A DNA stretch of 64,000 nt from JAJZKE01 sp963762395 (GCA_963762395.1 CAVXKL010000004.1:186001-250000), one strand, 5' to 3'. Positions 50,847 to 60,550 are shown, numbered from the stretch's first letter. Numbers and translations: made by a program. Notes: generated by a model from the letters alone, not told the origin.

Positions 50847-51488
50847 ATGTTCGGCCTTAAAAGAAATAATCATAAATCTGTCTTTGTAGAAGTATTAGTG
50901 CTGATTGTTGTAATAGTCTTCTGTGCTCTAACAGTAATTTATATAGTAAGGGCGAATGATCTAAGAATTAATACCAGCTCAACCGTCTCTAAGACCAAAA
51001 CTATATCAAAGACCTCAATTCCCAATGACACTCCGCCCCAGGGAGAGCCGCCGGTAAACATATCCTCGTCCACTAGCACCAACAAACAAACTACCCAGCA
51101 GTCAAACGAAACTACGATTGACATAAAGCCAGTAGGTATAAGCATTACCTTGCCAAGTTCTATGTCTGATCTTACCTATAACGCAACATCATCTGACGGG
51201 TCAGTTACCGTTAACTTTTCAACAGCTACCATAACAAATGAAATATCTTCATGCTCCGCTGCCAGCGGGCAAGGGGCCTTCGATAGAATCATTAGAGCCG
51301 ACGGCCAATATCCATCCAGTTCCAACCCTAATGAGGGGCTAATCAAACAAGAGCCGACCTATTATATCGCCTATCTTTTACCTAACGGTCCCTGCGCGAA
51401 CAATTTAAGCCCGGATCTAGAGAGCTTACTCGATCAAGACTCTCAATCCTTTTACTCTGCCTTATCGACAATCCAAGTTATTAACTAG
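50847..51488 (+). CDS. Single-pass membrane protein with extracytoplasmic domain
   Basis: The 213-residue product has a basic N-terminus, a hydrophobic helix (about 13-34, VEVLVLIVVIVFCALTVIYI), a Ser/Thr/Pro-rich linker and a C-terminal alpha/beta domain with two Cys (SSCSAASGQ, NGPCANN). The domain resembles small PsbP/Mog1-like folds, but I cannot name one. It lies between the cassettes and pilB and may be pilus- or envelope-related. Confidence 0.55.
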   Translation: MFGLKRNNHKSVFVEVLVLIVVIVFCALTVIYIVRANDLRINTSSTVSKTKTISKTSIPNDTPPQGEPPVNISSSTSTNKQTTQQSNETTIDIKPVGISITLPSSMSDLTYNATSSDGSVTVNFSTATITNEISSCSAASGQGAFDRIIRADGQYPSSSNPNEGLIKQEPTYYIAYLLPNGPCANNLSPDLESLLDQDSQSFYSALSTIQVIN

Positions 51489-51520
51489 GTTATCAAAGCT
51501 ACAATTTTATTGAGTATTTT

Positions 51521-51529
51521 TGCTATAAT
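51521..51529 (+). promoter_or_regulatory. Extended -10 promoter of the pilus operon
   Basis: TGCTATAAT is an extended -10 box. No good -35 box lies 17 bases upstream. The predicted start leaves a leader of about 70 bases before pilB with an AGAGAG-type ribosome-binding site. Confidence 0.5.
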
Positions 51530-51606
51530 GCTTAAGTATATATAGATGAGAATATTAAGCATGTACCTGGGTATAACTTTAATATTGAAAAGAGAGATCT
51601 AGGTTT

Positions 51607-53310
51607 ATGGACGAACAAACAAATCAAAATCAAGCTGCGGTTTCAGGAACCTCTAGTCAAGACTCTGGTCAATACGATGAGCAATTACTAAAAACAGTCC
51701 TGCTCAATGGCCAGTTTATGGACCAACTAGGTATCGAAAGAGCCGAAAACTACATTGCTGCTCATCACACCAGCTTATTCGATTATCTGCTCAATCAAAA
51801 CGTCGTAGCTTATGATTTGCTGGGCCATGCGCTGGCTCAGTATTACGGGGTCGAATCAGCCGATTTAGGAATTTACCAGCCGAGCAAAGAACACATTAAT
51901 ATGATCCCGCCTGACATCGGCCAGGAATTCAGGGTAGTTGTCTATAAGATAAACGATAATCAGATCACCGTCGCTACAGATAACCCTAAAAAAGCCGGGT
52001 TAAACGAAGCCCTGGCCAAGATCTTTCCCGGCAAAGAAGTACGTATTTGTTATGCCCTGCCGGATGACTTAAATGAATCGCTAGTTCACTACCGTAAGCC
52101 ACTGGCTACTCGCTTTAACCAGATAATCCAAGAACAAGATCGTGTTGCTCCAGAAATTATTGACGAAATCATCAAAGACGCCACGGCTTACAAAGTTTCA
52201 GATATCCACTTTGAACCTATGGAAGACATAGTGGTGATACGTTTTCGTATTGACGGATTGCTTCATGAAGCTGGTCAGCTCCAAAAGCAATATTATGAAA
52301 CAATCTTAAACCGCTTAAAAGTCCAGGCTCATATGCGGATTGACGAACACAACATGAGTCAGGATGGGGCCATTAGATACGATGTTGACGGCAAACCGGT
52401 TAATGTCAGAATATCGATTATTCCAACACTAGACGGTGAAAAAGTCGCCCTCCGTTTGTTGGCCGAATACTCGAGAGGCTTAAACGTTAAAAATCTTGGT
52501 CTATCCAGCCGTGACCGTCAGATTTTCGATCACCAGATCCACCGGCCTTACGGCATGATAATTACTACCGGACCAACTGGCTCTGGCAAGACAACTACTC
52601 TTTACTCCTTGCTTAAACTCATTAACAATCCCGAGATTAATGTCACGACTATTGAAGACCCAGTCGAGTATAAGATCTTAGGTGTCAACCAAATCCAGGT
52701 TAACATCCAAACTAAATTAACGTTTTCAGAGGGACTTAAATCGATGGTCCGCCAAGACCCTGACGTTATATTGGTCGGTGAAATAAGAGATAACGAGACT
52801 GCCGAGTTAGCAGTTAATGCCGCCCTGACCGGCCACCTGTTATTTTCAACATTCCACTCGAATGATGCTGCATCAGCTATTCCCAGACTGCTGGATATGG
52901 GGGTTGAACCATTTTTGCTGGCAAGTACCCTAAATCTAGTTATTGCTCAAAGGTTAGTCCGAACGATTCACCAAGCCTGCCGGGCAAGTTTTGTTGTACC
53001 ACTGGATCAAATCAGAAAGACATTGCCCGATCCCGAGAAGTACTTTAAAGGACCCAATGTCACGCTCTATCGTGGCCAGGGATGTGAAGGTTGCAACTTT
53101 ACAGGCTATCATGGACGAATCGCTATTTTTGAACTAATAAATGTTACACCACAAATGAAGGAACTAATCTTAACTAATCCTTCAACTAATCAGATTGAGC
53201 AGCTGTCTAGGGCTCAAGGTGATCACAACTTGTTCTCTGACGGTATCGAAAAGGTTGAATCAGGAGTGACTACCTTAGAAGAACTTCAACGGGTAGCGGA
53301 GCCCAAATAA
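51607..53310 (+). CDS. pilB: Type IV pilus assembly ATPase PilB
   Basis: The 567-residue GspE/PilB ATPase powers pilus extension. It has an N-terminal MshEN-like domain (about 20-150), the N2 region, the Walker A box GPTGSGKT (322-329, K328), an Asp box with TTIEDPVEY, the Walker B motif VILVGEIRD and the His box LLFSTFHSNDA. A late zinc-type pair CEGC is present in GQGCEGCNFTGYHGR, but the partner near HQACR has only one Cys, so zinc binding may be weak. It is the first gene of the plus-strand pilus operon. Confidence 0.95.
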   Translation: MDEQTNQNQAAVSGTSSQDSGQYDEQLLKTVLLNGQFMDQLGIERAENYIAAHHTSLFDYLLNQNVVAYDLLGHALAQYYGVESADLGIYQPSKEHINMIPPDIGQEFRVVVYKINDNQITVATDNPKKAGLNEALAKIFPGKEVRICYALPDDLNESLVHYRKPLATRFNQIIQEQDRVAPEIIDEIIKDATAYKVSDIHFEPMEDIVVIRFRIDGLLHEAGQLQKQYYETILNRLKVQAHMRIDEHNMSQDGAIRYDVDGKPVNVRISIIPTLDGEKVALRLLAEYSRGLNVKNLGLSSRDRQIFDHQIHRPYGMIITTGPTGSGKTTTLYSLLKLINNPEINVTTIEDPVEYKILGVNQIQVNIQTKLTFSEGLKSMVRQDPDVILVGEIRDNETAELAVNAALTGHLLFSTFHSNDAASAIPRLLDMGVEPFLLASTLNLVIAQRLVRTIHQACRASFVVPLDQIRKTLPDPEKYFKGPNVTLYRGQGCEGCNFTGYHGRIAIFELINVTPQMKELILTNPSTNQIEQLSRAQGDHNLFSDGIEKVESGVTTLEELQRVAEPK

Positions 53311-53313
53311 GCC

Positions 53314-54597
53314 TTGGAAGACAATAAGACAACAAATAACTTAGTCGCCAACGGTAGTACACAGGCTATAGTCGATCCGCCTATAACGCCAAAGCAGCCA
53401 AACAACACGATTAGTGGAGATGCTGTTTTGCCGGCCATAAAACAGGGTACTGAAGCTTCTCAATCCAGGCCTGAACAACAAGATAAACTGCCCCCAGCTG
53501 AAAAACCCAAAGCTAAACCCAAAAAAAAGTTATTTGGCGGCATTGACCGAGATACCGGCGAATACTTTATGGACGGTTTAAGTATGCTCTTACCAGCCGG
53601 TGTCAGTATTGGCGAAGCATTGGAATCTATCAACGCCGAAATAACTCGTAAATCTGTTAAGAAAGCCATCTCAAAGGTGAGGGTTGAGGTTGATGAAGGG
53701 GTGCCGTTTTCTGAAGCCATTGCCCAAACCGGCCTGTTTAATCCATCAGTAGTGACTTTAATTCAGGTCGGTGAATCAACCGGTCGCTTACCGCAAAACC
53801 TAAAAGTTGTTGCCGAGCAAATGCATAAAAATAACCAAATGAGCTCCCGAATTAGGTCAGCCATGCTTTATCCGTCAGTATTAGTCTGCTTACTATTTGT
53901 AGTAGGTACCGGGATCGGTGTCTTTCTACTACCAAAATTACTGACTGTTATTCAGTCGCTTCATGAAAAGGTTGGTCCAATTACCGATGGCCTGATTATA
54001 TTTGGTAAGTTTTTCGGTCATTACGGACTGCTGCTGGCAGGACTGATCGTGCTTTTCGCCGCTGCTTTATACGTGGCTGTTAAACTAAATCAAAAGGTAA
54101 GAGCAGCTACCGAAGTTATAATTTTTCACATACCCGGAATAAAAACTTTGCTCTTTCAGACCGAGGTTGCCAGATTCGGTTTCATATTAGGTTCAATGCT
54201 AGAAGCCGGTTTGCCGGTTATTACCGCCCTTCAATCTCTAATCAGCTCAATGTCTACCGCTCGGTACAAATCATTTTCAACCAAACTTTATGATGAAGTC
54301 GATGAAGGAAGTTCTTTTACCAAAATACTGCAAAGGCCTGAAAATCGAGAATTATTATCGGGCACAGTATGTCAGATAATAATTAGTGCTGAAAAATCCG
54401 GTAACCTAGATAAAAGTTTGCTTAAAATTGGCGATAGTTATCAGGATAAAGCAGATATAACAGCTAAGAATCTGGAAACATTACTGGAACCGGTGGTACT
54501 GATCATAATCGCCGTAGCAGTACTGTTTGTAGCCCTGGCCGTCTTTTTGCCAATCTATTCCACGATAGGACAGTTTAACACTCAAGCTGGCACATAA
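53314..54597 (+). CDS. pilC: Type IV pilus inner-membrane platform protein PilC
   Basis: The 427-residue protein has a Pro/Lys-rich N-terminal extension (about 1-70) and two T2SSF domains. The first is DGLSMLLPAGVSIGEALESI, with VIQVGE-like LIQVGESTGRLP, and the second is RFGFILGSMLEAGLPVITAL, with IISAEKSGNLD. Three hydrophobic segments are visible (about 190-212, 240-258 and 393-417). It starts with TTG 3 bases after pilB. PilC forms the platform that PilB turns. Confidence 0.93.
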   Translation: MEDNKTTNNLVANGSTQAIVDPPITPKQPNNTISGDAVLPAIKQGTEASQSRPEQQDKLPPAEKPKAKPKKKLFGGIDRDTGEYFMDGLSMLLPAGVSIGEALESINAEITRKSVKKAISKVRVEVDEGVPFSEAIAQTGLFNPSVVTLIQVGESTGRLPQNLKVVAEQMHKNNQMSSRIRSAMLYPSVLVCLLFVVGTGIGVFLLPKLLTVIQSLHEKVGPITDGLIIFGKFFGHYGLLLAGLIVLFAAALYVAVKLNQKVRAATEVIIFHIPGIKTLLFQTEVARFGFILGSMLEAGLPVITALQSLISSMSTARYKSFSTKLYDEVDEGSSFTKILQRPENRELLSGTVCQIIISAEKSGNLDKSLLKIGDSYQDKADITAKNLETLLEPVVLIIIAVAVLFVALAVFLPIYSTIGQFNTQAGT

Positions 54598-55061
54598 TGA
54601 GACGCAAAATGCTCAGCCTTAGGCCATTAGGTCAAGCTGGCTACACCCTTATAGAAGAAATATTGGTAGTCGGAATAATTGCCGTTCTCGCTGTTTTTAC
54701 ATTGCCGGTATATAGCAACCTGCAAAACAGCAATGGACTGGATGTCACCGTTAATACATTAGTCCAGGATTTATACCAAGCCCAGATATTAAGCCGCGAT
54801 GAAGAAAACAATGCATCATATGGTGTTTATGTCACCAACCAGACAATTACTATGTATGCCGGCAGCAGCTATGCGACCAGGAACACTGCGACTGCCAACG
54901 TTTTTACCATGCCGGTCAATATAACCGTCAGCGGACTATCCGAAGTGGATTTTTCTAAGCTTTACGGTTTTCCGTCAACTACCGGAACCTTCACCTTAAC
55001 AGATAACAGTGCTTCAAGAGTAGTAACAATTAACTCCATGGGGATGGTGGATTACTCATGA
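54597..55061 (+). CDS. FimT/GspH-like pseudopilin
   Basis: The 154-residue product carries the prepilin motif QAGYTLIEEILVVGIIAVLA, with Glu at position 5 after the cleaved Gly, and a compact C-terminal beta region typical of GspH-like pilins. It overlaps pilC by one base (TAATG) and the next gene by 4 bases (ATGA). It opens the second set of minor pilins, in the same order as the minus-strand operon. Confidence 0.88.
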   Translation: MRRKMLSLRPLGQAGYTLIEEILVVGIIAVLAVFTLPVYSNLQNSNGLDVTVNTLVQDLYQAQILSRDEENNASYGVYVTNQTITMYAGSSYATRNTATANVFTMPVNITVSGLSEVDFSKLYGFPSTTGTFTLTDNSASRVVTINSMGMVDYS

Positions 55062-56833
55062 AAGTTAATCTAAAGGCGACAGACCAAAATGGTTTCTTAC
55101 TGATAGAGATAATACTGGCAATTGCTATTTTTGCCATGCTGGCCTTTGTAGCCTTATCCGCCTTTATCTACGGGCGGGACGCTACGGTGGTTTCTGGAAA
55201 TAATATGATAGCTTCTGAGATTGTTAACGAATCAATTGAAGCTGTCCACAACATATCCGACAGCAATTACTTAAACTTAAGTAACTATACTAACGGTACC
55301 GAATATTACCTACAGCAGACTGGGACTCAATGGTCGCTTTCCTCTTCACCGACTTTAATAAATGGCTTGTATACACCAGCCGTAGTCTTTTCAGCTGGCC
55401 CAATCAGCGATAGCCGTCAGATTACCGTAACAGTGACCTGGAAAGAAGACATTGCCCGTAATGGCTCACTGTCAGCAACAACATATATGTCCAACTGGTC
55501 GGCAGGTACCTCGAACCCCGTTCAAACACGTACGGGCCTGTTAGTTTACGCTAACGGCGGCGATACCAAAGAGCTAATAGATTATCAGCTGCTGCAGTCC
55601 ACTGGCACCTGGACCAATCCATCACCGCTGCCAGCTTTTGATCCTAAGACAGATAACGAAGTTGCCGAGTCGGTTAAACTTTATCCGGCTCAGACAGGTA
55701 ACAACAAAGTAATGCTTGCCAGACTGTATGATTCGTCAAAACAGTATTTATACGGCATAGTTTGGAATGGCACAAGTTGGGGCAATGTCCAACTGCTAAC
55801 TTCATGGTCTAGCTCTGGCTTTGATGCTAGCGGTAACTTTAGCGGCGGCTACATGGCTAATGGCACATTTGTGGCAGTCTATGACGACAATACCAACACA
55901 CCTAAATACAACACCTGGAATGGTACCACCTGGAGCGCCCAGGGTGCCCTTTCGGCTATTAGTTCAGATAAAAATGACTATCCGGAGTCGATGATAGTCG
56001 AGGCTCGTCCCGGAGCTAATGAAGCTATGGTAGTGATGCTTGGCGCGGACAGCGAAACGGTCGCCAGCTTCTATAACGGGACCAATTGGTCGGCCAATAC
56101 GACACTAGCTGCCAATGGTACATCCGGCAGTACTAAAAACGTCGATTTTGCCTGGAGTCCATTCAATAATCTTCAGGGTGCAGCCGTATTTACTAACAGC
56201 TCAACTGACCAATCTCTTCAATTCAGTATCTTCACCGATAACGGCAAAGGATCCGGTAGCTGGGGTTCGACTATCTCGACCACGGCTCAACCTAGTGGAT
56301 CACAGTCAGTGACCAATAGCATTGTCGCTCAGCCCCTAGCAAGCGAAGAATGGATCGGCTGCGACAAAGATAATCTATCAACCCAGCACATCTATTGCTA
56401 TACACTGACGCCTAGCAGTGTCAGCAAACCGACAAATCAAATAATAGCCTCAAACAATAATGATGGCCAGCAGCAAAGCGCTGATCTGGGCTTCGGTCTG
56501 TTATCCGGCACAACTGGTTTAATTGCTTACTCTAACGATACGTCTTCAACACAACTTAAAACATTTAACTCGTCAACCAATACCTGGGAATCAACCTCAC
56601 TTGCCGCACCAAATGCATCGACCACTATATATAAAACCCATATCATACCGGAGCCTGGTTCCAATGATGCCATGGTATTAATGATCGACGGTAATGACAA
56701 TCTTTACTCAATTATGTATAACGCCACGAGCAATAGTTACTACACTACGCCAACAAACTTCGCCTGGACTATTCATAATGCCGACGGTCCAAGCATTGAT
56801 TCTAAATGGTTTGATTTTGCATGGGACCAATAA
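55058..56833 (+). CDS. PilV-like minor pilin fused to a large beta-propeller-like domain
   Basis: The first 40 residues are a type IV prepilin (QNGFLLIEIILAIAIFAMLA, Glu at position 5). The rest of the 591-residue protein, from about 150 on, has a recurring WNGTSWG / WNGTTWSAQ / YNGTNWSAN motif with DASGNFSG-like turns, suggesting repeated blades of a propeller or similar fold. Such a domain on a pilin stalk would be displayed at the pilus tip as an adhesin. This is inference from architecture. It is over three times the usual PilV length. Confidence 0.75.
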   Translation: MKVNLKATDQNGFLLIEIILAIAIFAMLAFVALSAFIYGRDATVVSGNNMIASEIVNESIEAVHNISDSNYLNLSNYTNGTEYYLQQTGTQWSLSSSPTLINGLYTPAVVFSAGPISDSRQITVTVTWKEDIARNGSLSATTYMSNWSAGTSNPVQTRTGLLVYANGGDTKELIDYQLLQSTGTWTNPSPLPAFDPKTDNEVAESVKLYPAQTGNNKVMLARLYDSSKQYLYGIVWNGTSWGNVQLLTSWSSSGFDASGNFSGGYMANGTFVAVYDDNTNTPKYNTWNGTTWSAQGALSAISSDKNDYPESMIVEARPGANEAMVVMLGADSETVASFYNGTNWSANTTLAANGTSGSTKNVDFAWSPFNNLQGAAVFTNSSTDQSLQFSIFTDNGKGSGSWGSTISTTAQPSGSQSVTNSIVAQPLASEEWIGCDKDNLSTQHIYCYTLTPSSVSKPTNQIIASNNNDGQQQSADLGFGLLSGTTGLIAYSNDTSSTQLKTFNSSTNTWESTSLAAPNASTTIYKTHIIPEPGSNDAMVLMIDGNDNLYSIMYNATSNSYYTTPTNFAWTIHNADGPSIDSKWFDFAWDQ

Positions 56834-56837
56834 AACT

Positions 56838-57374
56838 ATGAAGACGAAACATAAGAAAAACTATATCGCCGGTTTCACGCTTATTGAAGTGATGTTATAC
56901 ATTGCCATTTTTTCAGCAATTATTATGGTCATTGTCGCTCTGGCTATTAATTCGGTTGCCGAGCGACAGAAAAACGAAGTCTTTACGGCTGTTAATTACC
57001 AAGGTGAAGCCACAATGGAGATAATTGAGCAGGATATCCATGAAGCCAGCAGTATTACCTCACCAAATAGTGGCAATACAGCCAGTGCCATCCAGTTAAA
57101 TATGCCGCAAACCTCCGTTAATCCGACTATTTTTAGTACATATAATGATGGTTCAACAAGTCACCTTGAAATTAGTCAGGGCAGTCCGTCAGTTAATACC
57201 TATCTGACCAATTCGCATGTCAGTTTATCTAACCTAACTTTCACAAATGAAGGACTGGGCGGAACCAACGGCTCAGTTCGAATCAGTTTTAGTCTTTCAT
57301 ATAAGAGCACTTCGACTCTGGAAGAATTTACTTACCAAAATACTTTTTACGGAGCAGCCAGCATACCCCAATGA
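56838..57374 (+). CDS. PilW-like minor pilin
   Basis: From the ATG at 56838 the product has 178 residues. The signal is IAGFTLIEVMLYIAIFSAII, with Glu at position 5 after the Gly. The body is beta-rich with Ser/Thr. A longer frame from 56694 would overlap the preceding gene for 140 bases and lacks a prepilin layout, so I reject it. It overlaps the next gene by 4 bases. Confidence 0.88.
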   Translation: MKTKHKKNYIAGFTLIEVMLYIAIFSAIIMVIVALAINSVAERQKNEVFTAVNYQGEATMEIIEQDIHEASSITSPNSGNTASAIQLNMPQTSVNPTIFSTYNDGSTSHLEISQGSPSVNTYLTNSHVSLSNLTFTNEGLGGTNGSVRISFSLSYKSTSTLEEFTYQNTFYGAASIPQ

Positions 57375-57790
57375 GTAAACCTATTAACAAATCAAACGAC
57401 GGCTACATAGTTCTAATAACTGTTCTTATACTGGGCGTAGTAATGGCTACGATTGCCGTATTCTTGCTTCTAACCGGCTCAAATGCCAGCATAACTGCCC
57501 AGGCGACCGATGGAGGCGTGGATGCCAAAGCTGCGGCCACCGGCTGTGCCGAATTAGCTCTGGCAGCTATTCAGGCAAATCCTACCCTGACTACCCCAAG
57601 TAGTGGCTCGTCAACCCTTAGTGCTTCGGATACCTGCACTTACAGTATTAGTGGCAGCTCACCCAGCTACACAATTACCGCTAGTGGTATGTATGTTGAA
57701 GGCACTAATACGCTTTACCACAACCTAACCGTTAAAACATCCCAGACCACGCCGTCAATAGTCATTAGCAGTTGGCAGGATACCCCTTAA
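57371..57790 (+). CDS. PilX-like minor pilin
   Basis: The 139-residue product has NDGYIVLITVLILGVVMATI at its N-terminus, with no Glu at position 5, like the PilX-like protein of the other operon. The mature part has two Cys residues (TGCAEL, DTCTYS). Start overlaps the previous stop (ATGA). The order FimT-PilV-PilW-PilX is complete here. Confidence 0.85.
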   Translation: MSKPINKSNDGYIVLITVLILGVVMATIAVFLLLTGSNASITAQATDGGVDAKAAATGCAELALAAIQANPTLTTPSSGSSTLSASDTCTYSISGSSPSYTITASGMYVEGTNTLYHNLTVKTSQTTPSIVISSWQDTP

Positions 57791-57808
57791 GCCAATATAA
57801 TTACAATT

Positions 57809-58549
57809 ATGGACAGATATAAAATTTCACAATCAAATATAAAGCAGCAACTGTCTAAACCTATTAAATCTGCCCGGTCAACTACCAATCGGATAAAAAG
57901 CATAAACAGTAAACAGGCAATAGGACTAGTAAGTGGCGCATTGGTTCTCATGGCCATCGGTATATTAATCGGTATTTTTGGTTTCAACAGTAAACCAAAG
58001 TCGTCTCCAGCTGAATCTGGTTCTAGCCTAACAACAGCTACAAAGTCCGCTTCGGCCATATCGACTTCAGCCTATAATGCCCTGACAACCAGTGTAGCTA
58101 ATAAGAATCTATCCATACTTGGCTCTTACTGTGCGCCGAATGTTCATGTCGAAATTGTTGAGTCAGGCGTGAATGAAACGATCAGCTGTAAACAAGCAGC
58201 CTCGTTAATAGACAGTGCTATTCAGGATGCAAAAAACCCTTGGAACTTTCATTTGCCCGAATCAGATATATCGGCTTGGCAGACAGGGCCATACGGCCAA
58301 GCATTAAGCGGTACTGATATAGTCGGTGAATCATCTAACGGCGAAGTAATCAGTATAGGTTTTAATAACGGCGGCCAAGTCACTACAGTTATAGTCGTGC
58401 CGGTTGGCTTGCTTACACCGACTCCGACATCTAATTCAGCAACCAATAAAGCTTCCAATACCTCCGGTAGCAATACGAGCACCTCTAAAGGATCAGATAC
58501 TTTTAATCTGCCTCCAGGCAATCCTGTTCCAAGCGGAGCCATAGATTAG
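57809..58549 (+). CDS. Membrane-anchored protein with SnoaL/NTF2-like region, unknown function
   Basis: The 246-residue product has a basic N-terminus, a membrane helix (about 37-57, GLVSGALVLMAIGILIGIFGF), a Ser-rich linker, a domain with ALTTSVANKNLSILGSYCAP and a Thr/Ser/Asn-rich tail ending FNLPPGNPVPSGAID. The domain could be NTF2-like, but this is a weak impression. It lies between the minor pilins and the main pilin candidate, so it may be a pilus accessory protein. Confidence 0.55.
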   Translation: MDRYKISQSNIKQQLSKPIKSARSTTNRIKSINSKQAIGLVSGALVLMAIGILIGIFGFNSKPKSSPAESGSSLTTATKSASAISTSAYNALTTSVANKNLSILGSYCAPNVHVEIVESGVNETISCKQAASLIDSAIQDAKNPWNFHLPESDISAWQTGPYGQALSGTDIVGESSNGEVISIGFNNGGQVTTVIVVPVGLLTPTPTSNSATNKASNTSGSNTSTSKGSDTFNLPPGNPVPSGAID

Positions 58550-58667
58550 TAGTCCTTTAGACATTAAAGTGTCCAATAGACCTCAGACAATTACTTGCAA
58601 GCGCTTATGCTTAGTAGTATCATTGACCCGTAAACATAATAAATTTAACTATATATAAAGGGCACCA

Positions 58668-59189
58668 ATGTATAGACAATTAAAAAACGAAGGCTTTACG
58701 CTTATCGAAGTTTTGCTAGTCGTGGCAATTATCGCCATACTAGCAGGAGTAGTAATCTTAGCTGTTAACCCGGCAAAACAGCTAGCCAACACTCGTAATG
58801 CTCAAAGAGACGAGAACGTAACAACAATTCTGGATGCTGTATATCAATACGAAATAGATAACAAGGGGGCATTACCCAGCACGACAGCCAACCCCATAAC
58901 TACGACCCTAGAACCTATATGTGTTGCTAGTTCTACTGGTACTAACCCAACATGTCCATCAGGCGACGTCGATCTATCTTCCTTAACTGCCAACGGTACA
59001 TACTTGACAGCTATTCCCACAGACCCATCTTGGGCCTCAGGGGCTTCTTGTACTTTGAGTGGTACTACCTATAATTACAATGCTGCAACCTCTGGTTACT
59101 TAATACAAGAGACAAGCACCACAACTCCTCGCATAACCGTTACTGCACCATGCGCCGAACAAGGTGCAACCGTCAGCGTAACTCGCTAA
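58668..59189 (+). CDS. Type IV pilin (major pilin candidate)
   Basis: The 173-residue product has the classic leader KNEGFTLIEVLLVVAIIAIL, with Glu at position 5, followed by the alpha-1 helix and PAKQLANTRNAQRDENVTTI. The C-terminal domain has three or four Cys (EPICVAS, PTCPSGD, SCTLSG, APCAEQ) for disulphides. It has its own gap upstream with TTGACC at about -60, so it may be transcribed separately and more strongly than the operon. The short pre-Gly leader and the size are those of a main structural pilin. Confidence 0.88.
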   Translation: MYRQLKNEGFTLIEVLLVVAIIAILAGVVILAVNPAKQLANTRNAQRDENVTTILDAVYQYEIDNKGALPSTTANPITTTLEPICVASSTGTNPTCPSGDVDLSSLTANGTYLTAIPTDPSWASGASCTLSGTTYNYNAATSGYLIQETSTTTPRITVTAPCAEQGATVSVTR

Positions 59190-59209
59190 AGACCAATACT
59201 AACTAAAGA

Positions 59210-60349
59210 TCAATCAGCCAGGCTATCAACACCGATAGCTTGGTTGATGTGATTATAGCCGTCATGCTTCAGGAGAGTCACTAAATTATAGTTAATCTGA
59301 CCGATTAGCTGCGGGCCTTCGTAAACCATGCCGGTTATAAGCTCAACCAGGCTAGCACCTAGCTTAATTTTGGTATAGGCATCTTCAGCCGAGAAAATAC
59401 CGCCGACACCAATAATCGTGAAACGATGCTGGTATTTTTGATATGTTTTGCTAATTAACTGGTTGCTTAATGCCCAGGTTGGTTTACCGCTTAAATTACC
59501 TTTGACGCTAGCCGGTAATGGGTCTAGTAATTTTATCTGGCTTCGGTCTTTGGCTAGATTACCAATAGTTACACCGCTGACTTTATGCTTGCTGGCTACC
59601 ATTAGCAGGGAATCGAACTTTGACCATGGTAAATCACAGGGCATCTTAATAAACACCGGCTGGGTTAGTTTTAAATCATCGACTTCCTTAAGTAGGCGTT
59701 CCAATCGAGTCGGTGTAGTGAATGGTTCACCGCCGTAAGCATTGGGACAAGATATGTTTAGGGTAATCATTTTGCCAACACTAGCCTGCTGGATGACCTT
59801 AAGGCTGCCAACATAGTCAGCGATCGCCTCGGTATCACTACAGACTTCCGGGACATTGGTCTTGGCCACCGAGATATTAATCGGGAAGTTTTTAAATGTC
59901 TTTGGTGGGTAATTTTGTAAACGACTAATAATGTCATCAACACCCTTATTGGCCAGACCGGCATAGACTACTAGCGATTGGCTGTTTGGCAAACGGTGAA
60001 ACCAAGGTCGCGGATTACCGACGCAGGGTCGGTAAGTTAATGAACCGCCCTCCATAAAACCAAAACCGATGGCCTTAAACAATAGCAGCAATTCAAAATT
60101 TTTATCATAACCGGCCGATAAGCCAACCGGATTACGAAAAGTAATACCATGGATTTTTTGGCGCAGGAATGCCGGGTTGTCATAAGCCCAAGCTGCTGTC
60201 AAAAGTTGTCTTAAACTACTGGAACGCTGCACTAATGAACCGACCACTAGTGTCCACTGGTGCACCGGATCGGGTTTTATTTTAAACAACAGAGGCTTAA
60301 CAACATGTCGATAGGTCTGGCTGCTAACTGATCCAATTAACCGATTCAT
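59210..60349 (-). CDS. pyrD: Dihydroorotate dehydrogenase, class-2-like with Cys at the catalytic position
   Basis: The 379-residue flavoprotein oxidises dihydroorotate to orotate. It has the N-terminal helical extension of class 2 (membrane/quinone-linked) enzymes, GLSAGYDKN for FMN, SLTYRPCVGNPRPWFHRL, and the GNLSGKP and IIGVGGIFSAEDA phosphate region. In the loop that carries the base, class 2 enzymes have N-x-S-S-P-N. Here it is NISCPN with C201, the residue used by class 1 enzymes. The electron acceptor is therefore worth testing. It is convergent with the pilin gene. Confidence 0.9.
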   Translation of the reverse strand: MNRLIGSVSSQTYRHVVKPLLFKIKPDPVHQWTLVVGSLVQRSSSLRQLLTAAWAYDNPAFLRQKIHGITFRNPVGLSAGYDKNFELLLLFKAIGFGFMEGGSLTYRPCVGNPRPWFHRLPNSQSLVVYAGLANKGVDDIISRLQNYPPKTFKNFPINISVAKTNVPEVCSDTEAIADYVGSLKVIQQASVGKMITLNISCPNAYGGEPFTTPTRLERLLKEVDDLKLTQPVFIKMPCDLPWSKFDSLLMVASKHKVSGVTIGNLAKDRSQIKLLDPLPASVKGNLSGKPTWALSNQLISKTYQKYQHRFTIIGVGGIFSAEDAYTKIKLGASLVELITGMVYEGPQLIGQINYNLVTLLKHDGYNHINQAIGVDSLAD

Positions 60350-60550
60350 ATACTAAAACTATAACGCTATTTGTTTAATTACTCTACAATAATCAGACGT
60401 TAACGATTGCTGCCGTCATCGCCACTTTAAATGTTACCCGCTACCTAAATAGGGCTGCTCTTTAATTGTTAGCTACAACCCACCAAAATAATTTATCATT
60501 TACATTCAGAACTAATACCTTTAAAATTCTAGTATAAGGAGATTATCTAA

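Noticed and set aside
56694..56837. Upstream extension of the PilW-like ORF
   Set aside because: The true prepilin start is the ATG at 56838. The extension overlaps the previous gene and has no pilin or signal features.
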